Numbered from the stretch's first letter, positions 42,920-53,231 are shown. The stretch: DNA of 64,000 nucleotides from Priestia megaterium (GCA_008180335.1 VTEF01000010.1:2851-66850), one strand, 5' to 3'. Notes: generated by a model not told the origin, from the sequence alone. Program-made: numbers and translations.

Positions 42920-45544
42920 TTAAAAATGCACTGATTCCTTTAGATATGATCTCTCTTCAATTTGAATTCGTTCCATCATATCCAATTTAAAGGTCCCGTA
43001 AGGATTTACATGGCTATAGATGAGAGGACTTAATGCTCTTAAGTCTTCAGGTGTCATCATATTCAACCATTTCCCTTCTGATAAAACGGTTTGAATCATA
43101 AGTGTATTAATATAAACGAGGCAATTTTGTAATAGATGTAAGGAAAGGACTGCAACCTCTTGGTCTTCGAGTCTATTTGTTGCAATTTCTCCACCTTTTC
43201 CATAAAAGATGAAGCTATTTGCGGAGTTCCAATTCTCTACAACATTGAGACCTTCATTAATTTCTCTTCGTATATCTTCAGAATCTAAATAATCACATAA
43301 GAAAATAGTTTTAATGACTTTTCCTAGCTCAGATAAAGCTTGGTAAGTAGGGTGTTTTAAGTTATTTCTTGTAAATCGTTTTAAGATAGCATCTGTTTCA
43401 GCTGTTCCAAGGCGTAAAGCAGTAGCATACTTGATCATCTGATCATATTGCTGACGAATCAATTCCCAGTTAATAGGCCTTGTAAGATTGGAATCGGAAG
43501 CACAGGATGTTGTTCCTTCTCCCCATATATCGGTCATTTTATTTCGTAAAATAGCATTTACAATCTCAGCAATAGCATTGCGTAGATTATCTTTATCTAT
43601 ATATTTTCGCCGTATATATAACAGATCTTTATACTTTTCTCCATGCTCTCCATTTGAAATTCGCTTTAACCCTGCATTTGTTCCCAATCCATACAAACAT
43701 AGGATAAGCCTCTTTTGTAAAATATCCTTACTAATGACTTCTCTAGAAGCAGCTGTTTTAAAATGCTTCGTAAAGTTTACTCGTAAATCAGCTTCTTTAA
43801 GGATATCCAACAGGTTAGTCATTGGCCAGCGTTTCATAATTTCAGCTTTTAGCCGTGACAAGTTAACAGGTTCTGAAACTGGGTCAAAAGGAGAAACAGA
43901 TATTCGTCTGTTTCCTTGTGTTAAAATGCGAACCTTACTATTTTTAGGTATACTTTGATCTAATTTATTTAATGCCTTTGTCATTCTCTCCTTTAGATTT
44001 GCGATAAACTCGTCAGAGTTGATCGGTTGTTTTAATGATTTGTAGTTCTCTTCGCGACGCATCTCAAAGTCCTGTGGCAGATCTTCATCTGGATTTCGAT
44101 ACCTCTCAGAACCTGCCACCCATATTTCTTTGCATCGCAACTTATCACGTAATACTTGTAAAGTACTAATCTCATAATTTATACGATTTATTCTCTCTTC
44201 TCCTGAAACATCATGTTCTATGACGAGATGTCTCCAACTAGGTCGAATAACACCATCTAATGGAATATGTTCGAATTTTGGAAAGAAGTGAGCACCCGAA
44301 GTTGTATATTTTTGAATAAGTTTCAAGGCTTTGATCACTGGACGGTAACTTTCATTATTCGAACAAAACTCCAATTTATCCAAAATATGGGGAACCATTC
44401 TACGATAATGAGAACTGTAAGATGAACGAATAATGGTATGTACTTTTTCTTTGTAAGCAGGTCCTGTGTGTTTAAATTCCTTTACCAAGTCTTTAAGTGT
44501 TTCTTCACTGACGATAGGATAAAGTACATCGCGAATAACCCCGTCGGGGTTAAGTAATGCTTGTTCTGCCATGTAAAACAATATGTTATTTTTTCCATTA
44601 ACCTTTCTTAAATTATGTAGCAATTCTTTATTAACTCGGCGTTCAGCTCTTACATTAATGCGGTGTATAATTTGTATTAGGAGCTCAATTAAACCGTCTG
44701 TAATTTCTGCTCTACGAAGCCAAAAGAAGCAAGATAAAAGTGTATAGCGAACTTGGGGTGGATGCCGACGTAATTCACGGATATCCTCTGTTGCAGTACG
44801 TTTTTTATATTTCCTTAAAATTTTAGGTGACGTATCATTAAATAAATCATAGGGTAATTGCAGTTCTTTTATAGTTTGAAGCTTATGTAGTTCTTTGAAA
44901 ATTGTTTCTAATCCAATACATCCAGGATCAGACTTTAATTCATGGAAGGTTAATGCTTCATCTGTTTCTGAAGAGTCATCAATATTCTCCAAGTTATTAA
45001 TTAATCTATCCAGCCCCTCACATGTTTGGCTAGATAATCTCTTATATACAGTAGTGAAAAATTGATCTTCATAGGAGTGGATAGCAGAGCGAATAAGACG
45101 CTCTACTCGATCTGTGGTGGGGGGTACAATTTTTAAATCCCTATATTGTTGATATACCTTTTCTTCAACATAGTTAAATTCATGGTTATGATAAAGCACA
45201 TTCTTACACAACCAGTCTTTTATAAAATCTGTATCTTGCAGGGAGGCTTCTCGAAATCCAAAATAAGCACGTATTTCTGAACGGTGATAAGTAATAGTAC
45301 GTCCGGCCCAATCATATTCAGAAAAGGTATCGGGATTAACATCCAGCTGCTTAGCTATGTAATCTACCACTGTTTTAGGTATCTCACTCTTGGTATGAGG
45401 GAACCTGGCTTCGTATTGGAAATACTTAAACATAACTGCAAAACCGAGCTTTGAGTTTCCTCTTTTTAGTTGTATTAACTCTTGTTCATCAGGCATCAGT
45501 ATAAAGTGTTCAATTAATTCATCTAATTCCCAATTCCTTTTCAA
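42920..45544 (-). pseudogene. tnpA: Tn3-family transposase with in-frame catalytic-domain deletion
   Basis: 874 residues against about 987 for full-length relatives. The N-terminal DUF4158-type region and most of the protein are intact. In the DDE domain the text runs [12 protein letters not shown] directly into [30 protein letters not shown] (junction near 43486/43487). Full proteins have about 113 residues between, including the second catalytic Asp in a DxHG motif. The first Asp (ASDS) and the Glu region (VENWNSAN) remain. It therefore cannot be catalytically complete. It overlaps tnpR by 26 bases. Confidence 0.85.
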
Positions 45545-46097
45545 TTTTTTCCTCCTTTTGTATCTTACGATATAGAGTCATACGAGAGATACCAGCCTTT
45601 TCAGCTGCATCTGTCCGGCTCATCCCTTGTTCTATAAGATATAGAGCATATTTGATCTTTTCCTCATCAGCTTTTGGTCTTCCAGGAAGTTTTCCTCGTT
45701 TCTTTGCAGCTAAAATTCCTTCTTTTGTTCGTTCAGAGGTAAGATCTCGCTCAAACTGTGCAATCCCAGCAAAAATGGTAAACAACATTTTTCCATGTGC
45801 TGTTGTTGTATCTAGCCAAGACTCCTTTAAACTTTTTAGATGCGCTCCTTTTTGTGAAATTATCTCTGTAATTTCAATCAGGTCTTTCGTAGATCGGGAT
45901 AGACGAGTTAAATCCGTTACGACAACCGTATCTTCAGCTCGAAGAAATTCCAACATACGGTTTAATTCTGGACGATCCCGTTTGGTACCAGTCATTTTTT
46001 CAAAAAAGATACGTTCACAACCGAAATCCTGAAGCTGCTTCTTTTGGCGATCTAAATTCTGGTCGATTGTGAAAACACGCATGTAACCAAATTTCAT
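45519..46097 (-). CDS. tnpR: Tn3-type resolvase, catalytic Ser replaced by Phe
   Basis: About 192 residues from ATG 46097 (AAGGGGATG upstream). It begins [18 protein letters not shown]. In gamma-delta and Tn3 resolvases this stretch is GYARVSTxxQ, and the Ser is the DNA-attacking residue. Here it is Phe (TTC, 46071-46073), one base from TCC/Ser. [33 protein letters not shown] and the C-terminal HTH ([22 protein letters not shown]) are intact. It may still bind DNA but should not recombine. Confidence 0.85.
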   Translation of the reverse strand: MKFGYMRVFTIDQNLDRQKKQLQDFGCERIFFEKMTGTKRDRPELNRMLEFLRAEDTVVVTDLTRLSRSTKDLIEITEIISQKGAHLKSLKESWLDTTTAHGKMLFTIFAGIAQFERDLTSERTKEGILAAKKRGKLPGRPKADEEKIKYALYLIEQGMSRTDAAEKAGISRMTLYRKIQKEEKIEKELGIR

Positions 46098-46149
46098 TTG
46101 CATCATCCCCTTCCTAAAATATTGTACCAAAAACATCAAATGATTAATA

Positions 46150-46262
46150 TTGTTACAAAATATTTTGTTACATATTTTTGTTACGCAATTTATGCGAGAT
46201 TGATAGACAGAATATTTGTTTGTACATCATGTAACGGAAACGACCGTTTTTGTTACGGTAAT
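46150..46262. other. Likely res site of the Tn3 unit
   Basis: The region upstream of the resolvase carries repeated TTGTTAC words: at 46151, 46167, 46182 and 46250, with inverted TGTAACG at 46227. TGTAACGGAAACG-ACCGTTTTTGTTACG is an imperfect 28-bp palindrome, like resolution subsite I. The arrangement of several subsites next to tnpR is that of Tn3-family res sites. Confidence 0.55.
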
Positions 46263-46324
46263 TTAGTGATAAACTTTTGATATTAACTGTTTTATGATAA
46301 TAAAGTTAAAAACTCCAATCATCC

Positions 46325-46354
46325 TATTCCACAATCGGGCCATTTTGTGGAATA
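46325..46354. repeat. Palindromic site 2 (TATTCCACAA...TTGTGGAATA)
   Basis: Perfect ten-base arms around TCGGGCCATT. It shares CAATCGGGC with sites 3 and 4 and GGGCC with site 1. It lies 30 bases inside the left end of element 2, as site 1 does in element 1. Confidence 0.65.
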
Positions 46355-46406
46355 AGAGTTTGTAGGAAAATTTTTATAATTTTATTTTTTGTTATTTCCA
46401 AAAAGA

Positions 46407-46454
46407 TTGACTTAATATTAGGTAAGTTTTATAATTTGGTTGGTTGACCAAACA
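46407..46454 (+). promoter_or_regulatory. tetR promoter and operator 1
   Basis: TTGACT (46407-46412) and TATAAT (46430-46435) are 17 bases apart. TTGGTTGGTTGACCAAACA (46436-46454) follows at once and contains TTGGT-TG-ACCAA. The same 19 bases occur again at 47043-47061 before the hydrolase gene. Confidence 0.75.
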
Positions 46455-46467
46455 GTAGAGGTGAAAT

Positions 46468-47022
46468 ATGAGTAAGGAAGATAAGAGACAACGTATAATT
46501 GATGCTTCTTACAAGGTATTCGCAAGTAAAGGTTATACAAATGCTTCAATTAAAGATATTGCAAAAGAAGCTGACGTAACGCCTGGACTTATTCACTATT
46601 ATTTTAAAAATAAAGAAGAATTGTTATTTTCCGTTCAGAATCATGTTCAAGTGCGATATCATAACAAGTATGAAGGGAAAGATGAGAAATTTTCATCTCC
46701 ATTGGAGACTTTACAGGAGATAAAAACGCGGGCAGAAAAAGATCCCGAATGGTATCGTTGGCGCTATGAAATTTACTCACTCGGATTGAAGAGTGGAGAA
46801 TTACAAAAAGATGTAGCTAAGATTCTAAAGGATGGAAGAGATAGTTTATCTCTTCCATTAAGAAATCTTGATTTGAATAATAGTGATGCCGAAATAATAG
46901 CAAGTATACTATTAGCTTGCTTTGATGGTTTGGCACTACAAAAGATTATGGATCCTGCATTTGAATTAGATAAAGCATATCAATTATTAGAAGGTTTATT
47001 TGAAGTCTATTTGAAAAAATAG
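46468..47022 (+). CDS. TetR-family regulator
   Basis: 184 residues. The HTH is RIIDASYKVFASKGYTNASIKDIAKEADVTPGLIHYYFKNKEELL; the rest is a helical ligand domain. AGAGGTG precedes ATG 46468. Identical operators flank it, so it most likely represses both itself and the hydrolase. Ligand unknown. Confidence 0.87.
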   Translation: MSKEDKRQRIIDASYKVFASKGYTNASIKDIAKEADVTPGLIHYYFKNKEELLFSVQNHVQVRYHNKYEGKDEKFSSPLETLQEIKTRAEKDPEWYRWRYEIYSLGLKSGELQKDVAKILKDGRDSLSLPLRNLDLNNSDAEIIASILLACFDGLALQKIMDPAFELDKAYQLLEGLFEVYLKK

Positions 47023-47042
47023 ACTTTAAATTTAAAAACAAA

Positions 47043-47061
47043 TTGGTTGGTTGACCAAACA
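47043..47061 (+). promoter_or_regulatory. TetR operator 2
   Basis: An exact second copy of the 19-bp operator found at 46436-46454, in the 67-base gap before the hydrolase start. Confidence 0.75.
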
Positions 47062-47089
47062 AAAGGTTGTAGATGAGAGGAGAAGTACA

Positions 47090-48544
47090 ATGAAAAAATT
47101 GTCTATATTTCTATATGCATGTTTAACTCTTGTTTTTCCATTACATGTGACTGCTGGCAGTCATGATCAAACAGAATTAATTGAGAAATATATGGGTCAA
47201 GCTTTAGATGAGTATCAAATTCCAGGTGCTTCTCTGACAATTGTTCAAAAAGGGAAACTATTGCTCCAAAAAAATTGGGGGATACAGAGTAATGGTGAGC
47301 CTGTAACGAAAGATACGTTGTTTACAATAGGTTCAGTCAGTAAACCTTTAACCAGTCTTGCTATTATGAAGTTAGTGGAACAAAGAAAAATTGAACTTGA
47401 TCATGAGATCGATAGCTATATCCCATCTTTTCAATACAATCAAAATGGTTTTGAAAAGAAAATCACCATCAGACACCTACTTACCCATACAAGTGGTATT
47501 AGCTCTTATGAAGGCTTAAAAATTGCAGATCAAAATTCAAGAGGTGAAAACGCAATAAACGATGCTGTTAATAAACTAAATAAAGTAAAACTTAATCATG
47601 AACCAGGTTTAGTACATCAATATAGTCCAGCAAACTATTTACTTTTGGGGAGTATTATAGAAAATGTAACAGGTGAGCCGTTCTCTAAATTTATGAATGA
47701 CGAGATCTATACTCAGCTTGGTATGAATCGTACTGTATCAACTTTTAAGGATGCTTCTAAACTAGGATATCAACCAGGGTATAAGTCATTCTTTGGAAAA
47801 CCGATAAAAAGTAAAGTTTCTTATGATGACAGTGGTGCTCCTTATGGATATACAGCTTCCACAGCTGATGATATGTCTAAGTATATACAATTATTGTTAA
47901 ATAAGGATAAATTATTATCTAGTGATCTATTTAACCAATACATTTCTCCTCAAGTACATAGAAAAGATAAGATGTATTATGGTTTAGGGTGGAGAATTTC
48001 TAAAGATGAAAATAATCCTTATTTCTTTCACGGGGGAGAAACACCTGATTCAAGAACTGAATTATTCATTAATCCTAAAAAGAATTATGGATTTATTTTG
48101 TTAATAAATAAGAATGATTTTTCTGAAGCTATGTCTACTATCTCAATGAGGGAAGGAATTAAAAGAATTATTGAAAATGAACAGTTGCCTAATATACTTA
48201 AGATGGATTATAAAATGCAATGGATTCCTTTATTATTAACGTTCATGTTGACCCTATGGGGAAGTTGGATTTTGTATCGATTAAAGAGAAAGAAAAGTTT
48301 TCATTATATGGTTTGGAATATAGTTGGTTTTTTACTTATTTTATCCTCAATCGTTTTAATACCAGCAATGATTTATTTATTTGGTTCTCCTTGGCATTCG
48401 ATCTATCATTATTCACCCGTTACTGCCATTTTCATTAAGTGTTTAGTAGGGATTCTTGCTATAAACGGTATATTAATAATAGTAATGTCTTATATGAAGA
48501 AAACACGTATCAACAATTCAGCTATGTTACCAAATGATATTTAG
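47090..48544 (+). CDS. Serine hydrolase, beta-lactamase/PBP4*-like, membrane anchored
   Basis: 484 residues from ATG 47090 with GAGAGGAGAAG before it. Signal peptide 1-22. The class C beta-lactamase fold has Ser in TIGSVSKPLTS (SxxK), Tyr in YSPANYLLLG (YxN-like) and FHGGETPDSRTE (HxG). Three C-terminal hydrophobic segments from about residue 390 anchor it in the membrane. Such proteins are PBP-like peptidases or esterases; true beta-lactamase activity is not implied. Controlled by the adjacent TetR protein. Confidence 0.85.
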   Translation: MKKLSIFLYACLTLVFPLHVTAGSHDQTELIEKYMGQALDEYQIPGASLTIVQKGKLLLQKNWGIQSNGEPVTKDTLFTIGSVSKPLTSLAIMKLVEQRKIELDHEIDSYIPSFQYNQNGFEKKITIRHLLTHTSGISSYEGLKIADQNSRGENAINDAVNKLNKVKLNHEPGLVHQYSPANYLLLGSIIENVTGEPFSKFMNDEIYTQLGMNRTVSTFKDASKLGYQPGYKSFFGKPIKSKVSYDDSGAPYGYTASTADDMSKYIQLLLNKDKLLSSDLFNQYISPQVHRKDKMYYGLGWRISKDENNPYFFHGGETPDSRTELFINPKKNYGFILLINKNDFSEAMSTISMREGIKRIIENEQLPNILKMDYKMQWIPLLLTFMLTLWGSWILYRLKRKKSFHYMVWNIVGFLLILSSIVLIPAMIYLFGSPWHSIYHYSPVTAIFIKCLVGILAINGILIIVMSYMKKTRINNSAMLPNDI

Positions 48545-48602
48545 TCAGATAACTAAAACCTATTTAATCTCCTATAAATACTATTAAAAATAAATTGTGA
48601 TC

Positions 48603-48628
48603 TTCCACAATCGGGCGCGATTGTGGAA
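48603..48628. repeat. Palindromic site 3
   Basis: TTCCACAATC-GGGCGC-GATTGTGGAA, perfect ten-base arms. CAATCGGGCGCGATTG is identical in site 4. It stands 22 bases before right-end module B, so element 2 has a palindrome at both ends of its passenger. Confidence 0.68.
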
Positions 48629-48649
48629 TAAAACTTAGATTTTCAAACG

Positions 48650-48764
48650 ACTTTATTGCTAATGCATACTTTATAAAAAAATTTAACAACTTTATTTTAC
48701 CTCCATCCAAAACAGGATGGGGGTATGCATGTTAGAAGTATTAAACTTAAATAACTTATTGTAA
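48650..48764. repeat. Right-end module B
   Basis: GACTTTATTGCTAAT, then ACAACTTTATTTTA, a hairpin CCTCCATCC / GGATGGGGG, GGGTATGCATG and TTAAATAACTTATTGTAA. Same order of parts as module A at 42374-42508. Confidence 0.6.
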
Positions 48765-48777
48765 TCTTGACATTTCC

Positions 48778-48814
48778 TTATTGCGGGTGGTGACAGCTTC
48801 GCTGGTACTACCCC
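48778..48814 (+). repeat. Conserved hairpin, copy 2
   Basis: Matches the minus-strand hairpin at 42874-42910 in 36 of 37 bases, inverted relative to it. It begins 14 bases outside element 2. No tnpA accompanies it. The rest of 48815-49046 shows no gene. Confidence 0.62.
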
Positions 48815-49046
48815 ATAAAGGAAAGAGTCTGTTGAAAAAACTATAATGAATACAATTACTGCCCAAAAGAATGTCGAATTATGTCAAACTTCACTTAATG
48901 TTCATAAATTCAGTTTTTCAGTGAATGCTGGATCTTTTTATGTATTTAGCCGATACATAGTCGATAATGATGTACGAATTAGCACAAATTATCAAAAAAA
49001 TTTTTTGTTTAAATTATAAAATATGAATATACAGAGGTGTTGAGGA

Positions 49047-49328
49047 ATGGATTACTTTGAAAGAATACAAAACTCAATTGAATACATTGAAAAGAACTTA
49101 GAAGATGGTTTTGTAAATCTTGAAATTCCAGAGGGTAAATATGCTAAATTCAAAGTCAACGGGACCACTGAATTAGTTCAAAACACAAGAAGATACATCT
49201 ATGGAACATGGCTACCTAATTTTAATTACGAAAGAAAAGATGGACTGGATTTTGAAGTTGCCGATGTCTTAAATTCAACATTTCCAATTGAAATGAAAAT
49301 GAAGATCTACATACCCATTGAGGAATAA
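49047..49328 (+). pseudogene. AraC/GyrI-like regulator with internal deletion
   Basis: Residues 1-20 (MDYFERIQNSIEYIEKNLED) are the start of AraC-type HTH regulators of the YdeE/YobU kind. Residues 21-93 (GFVNLEIPEGKYAKFKVNG...) are the end of a GyrI-like effector-binding domain. The HTH and about half of the effector domain that should lie between are missing, at about 49107, with the frame kept. AGAGGTGTTGAGG precedes ATG 49047. Likely non-functional. Confidence 0.7.
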
Positions 49329-49345
49329 CTTTAGGAGGCAATAAC

Positions 49346-49942
49346 ATGAATTTAGAAATGGTTTTTGGAGATTTCCCAGTATTGGAATCTGCGGATCTAG
49401 TATTAAGAAAAATCGAAGAGATACATTTACAGGAAGTATATGCAATCTACGATAACGAAAATGTATTTGAATATTGTGGTATCATTCCTAAACATAACAT
49501 ACAAACGGTAAGTAAGATGATAGGCCATTTTGATAGGGATTACCATAAAAAAAGCAGAGTTAAGTGGGGTATCTTTCAGAAGAATCAAAGTAATAAATTG
49601 GTGGGAATTATAGAAGCTATGGATTTTAACCAAAAAGTGAATATGGTATCTATTGGTTACTTTTTGGCAGAGGACAACTGGGGCAAGGGAATTGCAACTC
49701 AATCCGTTTGTATACTAGTAAAATTTTTATTTGAAGAAGTTAATGTAAACAGAATTCAAGCAGAGGTCATGCCTGCAAACGAGGTTTCAAAGAAAGTCCT
49801 CTTAAAAAACGGTTTTATGAAAGAAGGATTGTTAAGACAAGCCTCTTTATGGTCTGGTAAAGGCGTAATCGATTTAGAAATATACAGCATCCTTAAAGAT
49901 GACTACATGCATAATTTAAATTATATGCGATTTTATCGTTAG
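49346..49942 (+). CDS. GNAT acetyltransferase, RimJ/RimL-like
   Basis: 198 residues. DLVLRKIEEIHLQEVYAIYDNENVFEYC at the start, acetyl-CoA loop region GYFLAEDNWGKGIATQSV (near 110) and VMPANEVSKKVLLKNGFMKEGLLR are typical. It would acetylate an N-terminal or small-molecule amine. TTAGGAGGC precedes ATG 49346. It follows the AraC remnant by 17 bases, so the two were probably transcribed together. Confidence 0.87.
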   Translation: MNLEMVFGDFPVLESADLVLRKIEEIHLQEVYAIYDNENVFEYCGIIPKHNIQTVSKMIGHFDRDYHKKSRVKWGIFQKNQSNKLVGIIEAMDFNQKVNMVSIGYFLAEDNWGKGIATQSVCILVKFLFEEVNVNRIQAEVMPANEVSKKVLLKNGFMKEGLLRQASLWSGKGVIDLEIYSILKDDYMHNLNYMRFYR

Positions 49943-49987
49943 CAATTTGTTTAATATGGTTTGATTCTCCTTTTGCTGAAGCAAAAG

Positions 49988-50045
49988 ACGGTACCCTTAA
50001 ACATAACAGGGGTATGGAATTTAATGCTAAAATGTAAATAGAATT
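49988..50045. repeat. Degenerate right-end module D
   Basis: GGTACCC...GGGGTATGG followed by AATTTAATGCTAAAATGTAAATAGAATTAA resembles the GGGGTATACGGATTTAAGG... part of module A. A word GTTCTGTTAAAGGGC...TTATAAG follows at 50053, faintly like a palindromic site. The surrounding gap 49943-50223 has no other feature. Confidence 0.35.
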
Positions 50046-50142
50046 AACGTTGTTCTGTTAAAGGGCATAGTGTTATAAGAAGATTTTTGTTATTGCTAGA
50101 ACAATATTTTTATAGAAACAGGGAACAAAGATTAATTACTGA

Positions 50143-50601
<459 letters not shown>

Positions 50602-50789
50602 GTAATTAAATAAGTGGCGCTAACTTTGTGTGGAAAGGGTATAATAAATTGGAAGAAGTAGACATTAAAAAATGGCTGCTTTGTGTTGATACAGAAAGCA
50701 GATACGAAAAAGCTCATAAGAACGCTTGCGATTTTTGGTTTATGTAAAAAACTTAAATGCAGAAAGCCAAAAGAAGGAAAGGAGATACA

Positions 50790-52259
50790 ATGACAAAAGA
50801 AATGATGGAAACAGGATGGAGCTTTGATAATAGTTATGCCCGTCTGCCACAAAAATTTTTTTCAAGCCTTAACCTAAACCCTGTACGCTCACCGAAGTTA
50901 ATTATTCTCAATCATTCCCTAGCAACATCCCTAGGCTTGAACGTCGAGACGCTGCAAAGCGAAGATAATGTATCAGTGTTTGCCGGCAACCAGATTCCAG
51001 AAGGTGCTTTTCCTCTTGCTCAAGCTTATGCAGGGCATCAATTTGGACATTTTACGATGCTAGGGGACGGCCGGGCGATGCTGCTTGGTGAACAGATCAC
51101 TCCCCAAGGTGAACGGATTGATATTCAGCTAAAGGGTTCAGGGAGAACACCATACTCCCGCGGAGGAGATGGTCGTGCAGCACTTGGACCGATGCTGCGC
51201 GAATACATTATCAGTGAAGCGATGCATGCGCTTGGTATTCCTACTACCCGTAGTCTCGCGGTGGTGACAACAGGTGAGTCAATAATCCGAGAAACCGAGC
51301 TTCCAGGTTCAGTTCTGACCCGTACGGCTTCGAGTCATCTGCGCGTTGGTACCTTTCAATTCGCTGCAAAATGGGGCACAGTTGACGAACTACGAGCGCT
51401 GGCTGACTATACGATAAAGCGGCATTTTCCAGAAGTTGAAGCTGACGGGAATCAATATCTTTCGCTCCTTCAAGAAGTAATTAAACGTCAGGCACTGCTG
51501 ATTGCCAAATGGCAACTGGTTGGCTTTATCCACGGAGTGATGAACACCGATAACATGACGATTAGCGGTGAAACCATCGATTATGGTCCTTGTGCTTTTA
51601 TGGATGAATATGACCCAGCAACGGTATTCAGTTCCATTGACATTCAAGGTCGCTATGCCTATGGCAATCAACCGTATATTGGCGGTTGGAATCTTGCACG
51701 ATTTGCAGAAACCTTATTACCGCTGCTGCATGAAGATGAGGAAAAGGCTGTAAAACTTGCTCAAGATGTGATTTCAGATTTTACGAAATTGTATCAAAGC
51801 AACTGGCTTGCGGGTATGAGAGCAAAACTCGGCATATTTAACGAAGAGGAACAGGATGAATCCCTTATTGAAGAACTCCTCAGTATGATGCAGAAGCACC
51901 GTGCGGACTATACAAATACTTTCCGCGCCTTAACTTTTGATACAAAAGAGGATACGGCTTTGTTTGAAAGCAAAGAATTCGCTAAGTGGCATGAGCTGTG
52001 GCAGGCGAGACTAGGCAGGCAGCAGGAATCAAAAGCCTCCGCCTATCAGTTAATGCAGAACAGCAATCCTGCGGTTATTCCTCGGAACCACCGAGTGGAA
52101 GCCGCACTAGAAGCCGCAGTGCAACAAGGAGACTTCAGCGTGATGAAGCAGCTTCTTGAGGTTCTTTCAAAGCCTTACGCACATTCTCCTGAACAGGCTG
52201 ATTACTGCACACCGCCGGCGCCATCAAGCCGTCCTTACCGAACTTTTTGCGGTACCTGA
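50790..52259 (+). CDS. selO: Protein adenylyltransferase SelO
   Basis: 489 residues from ATG 50790 with AAAGGAGA before it. Pseudokinase-fold markers: [56 protein letters not shown], and [29 protein letters not shown]. The C-terminus [15 protein letters not shown] is the normal SelO ending, so the protein is complete. SelO transfers AMP from ATP to Ser/Thr/Tyr of target proteins, in the redox-stress response. Confidence 0.93.
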   Translation: MTKEMMETGWSFDNSYARLPQKFFSSLNLNPVRSPKLIILNHSLATSLGLNVETLQSEDNVSVFAGNQIPEGAFPLAQAYAGHQFGHFTMLGDGRAMLLGEQITPQGERIDIQLKGSGRTPYSRGGDGRAALGPMLREYIISEAMHALGIPTTRSLAVVTTGESIIRETELPGSVLTRTASSHLRVGTFQFAAKWGTVDELRALADYTIKRHFPEVEADGNQYLSLLQEVIKRQALLIAKWQLVGFIHGVMNTDNMTISGETIDYGPCAFMDEYDPATVFSSIDIQGRYAYGNQPYIGGWNLARFAETLLPLLHEDEEKAVKLAQDVISDFTKLYQSNWLAGMRAKLGIFNEEEQDESLIEELLSMMQKHRADYTNTFRALTFDTKEDTALFESKEFAKWHELWQARLGRQQESKASAYQLMQNSNPAVIPRNHRVEAALEAAVQQGDFSVMKQLLEVLSKPYAHSPEQADYCTPPAPSSRPYRTFCGT

Positions 52260-52326
52260 TCTAGTGCAAAACATAGGGCGGACTGATGAAGACCTGGACA
52301 GCTTGAAGGAACAGATCATTTGATTA

Positions 52327-52367
52327 AAAGGTTAAGCATTTGTTAATAGAATGCTTAACCTTTTTTT
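52327..52367 (+). terminator. Terminator of selO
   Basis: AAAGGTTAAGCATT / AATGCTTAACCTTT stem followed by T. The 60 bases between stop and stem look like a decayed coding remnant. Confidence 0.85.
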
Positions 52368-52463
52368 ATGTATACGACTCAAATACGCTTTAGCTGCTTC
52401 TTTCTTGATAGACTTTTCGGTTTAGCACTTGTGAAGTTTATGTTTAGATTCTTGAAACTAACA

Positions 52464-52508
52464 TAAAAACCACTCCTTATTCTTTTATACAGAATAGAAG
52501 AAGTGGTT
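52464..52508 (-). terminator. Terminator of the tRNA gene
   Basis: On the minus strand CTAACCACTT...AGGAGTGGTT forms a stem and is followed by TTTTTATG, 22 bases after the tRNA 3' end. Confidence 0.7.
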
Positions 52509-52529
52509 AGTTTGACACGTAATCAAGGA

Positions 52530-52600
52530 TGGAGCTAGCGAGAATCGAACTCGCATTACTTGACTGCCAGTCAAGCGTAATCCCATTATACCATAGCCCC
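52530..52600 (-). tRNA. tRNA-Ala (anticodon GGC)
   Basis: 71 bases. Acceptor GGGGCTA/TAGCTCC contains G3:U70, the alanine identity pair. The anticodon arm is CTTGA-CTGGCAG-TCAAG with GGC at 34-36. The T arm is GCGAG-TTCGATT-CTCGC. The discriminator is A and CCA is not encoded. The D arm is short (GTA/TAC). A lone gene, not part of a cluster. Confidence 0.92.
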
Positions 52601-52843
52601 ATGAACTCATATCCCAATATGTAGTTAAGCCCTTTCATGTTAACGACTTAAATGTATTTTACTATAGAGGTATTCAATTGACAATATCTATTTTAATCAC
52701 ATTATAATTTTTATTGTTTGAAAAAAATAATGGTGAATTTATAATAGTTGGAAAGAGAATACAAACTTATCCAAAGTAAAAGGAGTTTACATTCGAAAAA
52801 TGATTTTTATATACAATAAAGCGATGAAAGTGTTATGAATAGT

Positions 52844-53231
52844 TTATCTTCTGATTGCAGAATCAGATACCAGGATAAACGCAAGGAGTTCGTATAGCTC
52901 CACAAGGAAAGTAATGTCAGTTAAGAACCAGAGTTCAATAGCTAGAAAGTTTAAAATAGTTGCTAACTTTGAAAATATTAAAGACAAAAATTATATAACT
53001 CCAGTAAATAATAACCTTTTGGTTTTAGGAGATTTATCTGCTAAGTATAACATTTATAAAGAATTTGGGGTACGGCAACTAAAACGACTTCCAACCCCCA
53101 CATCAAAAAATTTTCCCAATAAAATAAAAGGCTACTATTCTGACGAGCCATTTAATGGAGTAACGAATAAAGCCCAATTTCTTAAGATTAATACTAAGAA
53201 ATTGGGCTTTTTAATATCGGAATTTCCTTAA
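52844..53231 (+). other. Possible short transcript with structured 5' part and 105-codon frame
   Basis: TATCTTCTGATT / AGAATCAGATA (52849-52872) and GGAG...CTCC (52887-52902) form stems, then ACAAGGAAAGTA precedes ATG 52914 of a 105-residue frame. That frame's last codons run through a strong terminator, which is unusual. The protein has no recognisable family. It could be a small RNA or a short gene. Confidence 0.3.
53168..53212 (+). terminator. Terminator
   Basis: AAAGCCCAATTTCTTA pairs with TAAGAAATTGGGCTTT across ten bases and is followed by TTAA. It shows that something is transcribed from 52.8-53.2 kb. Confidence 0.85.

Larger units (their letters stand above)
46295..48764. mobile_element. 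Candidate passenger cassette (element 2)
   Basis: The left end TGATAATAAAGTTA (46295-46308) matches 13 of the first 14 bases of the element-1 end, and the right end (48747-48764) is its inverted copy with one substitution and one deletion. The left flank inward matches element 1 through the palindromic site; the right end has the same hairpin module. The passenger is a tetR and a penicillin-binding-protein-like hydrolase. No transposase. Degraded relative to element 1. Confidence 0.5.

Noticed and set aside
42453-46310. GGGG-starting Tn3 inverted repeats bounding the tnpA-tnpR unit
   Set aside because: GGGGTATACGG at 42462 looks like a Tn3 end, but the conserved sequence at 46295 and 41256 extends away from tnpA/tnpR into the passenger units, and the GGGG belongs to a hairpin that recurs without tnpA. 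The cassette reading explains more, though this alternative is not fully excluded.
52190-52259. Frameshift at the end of selO
   Set aside because: The ending [12 protein letters not shown] is the normal C-terminus of bacterial SelO; the protein is complete.
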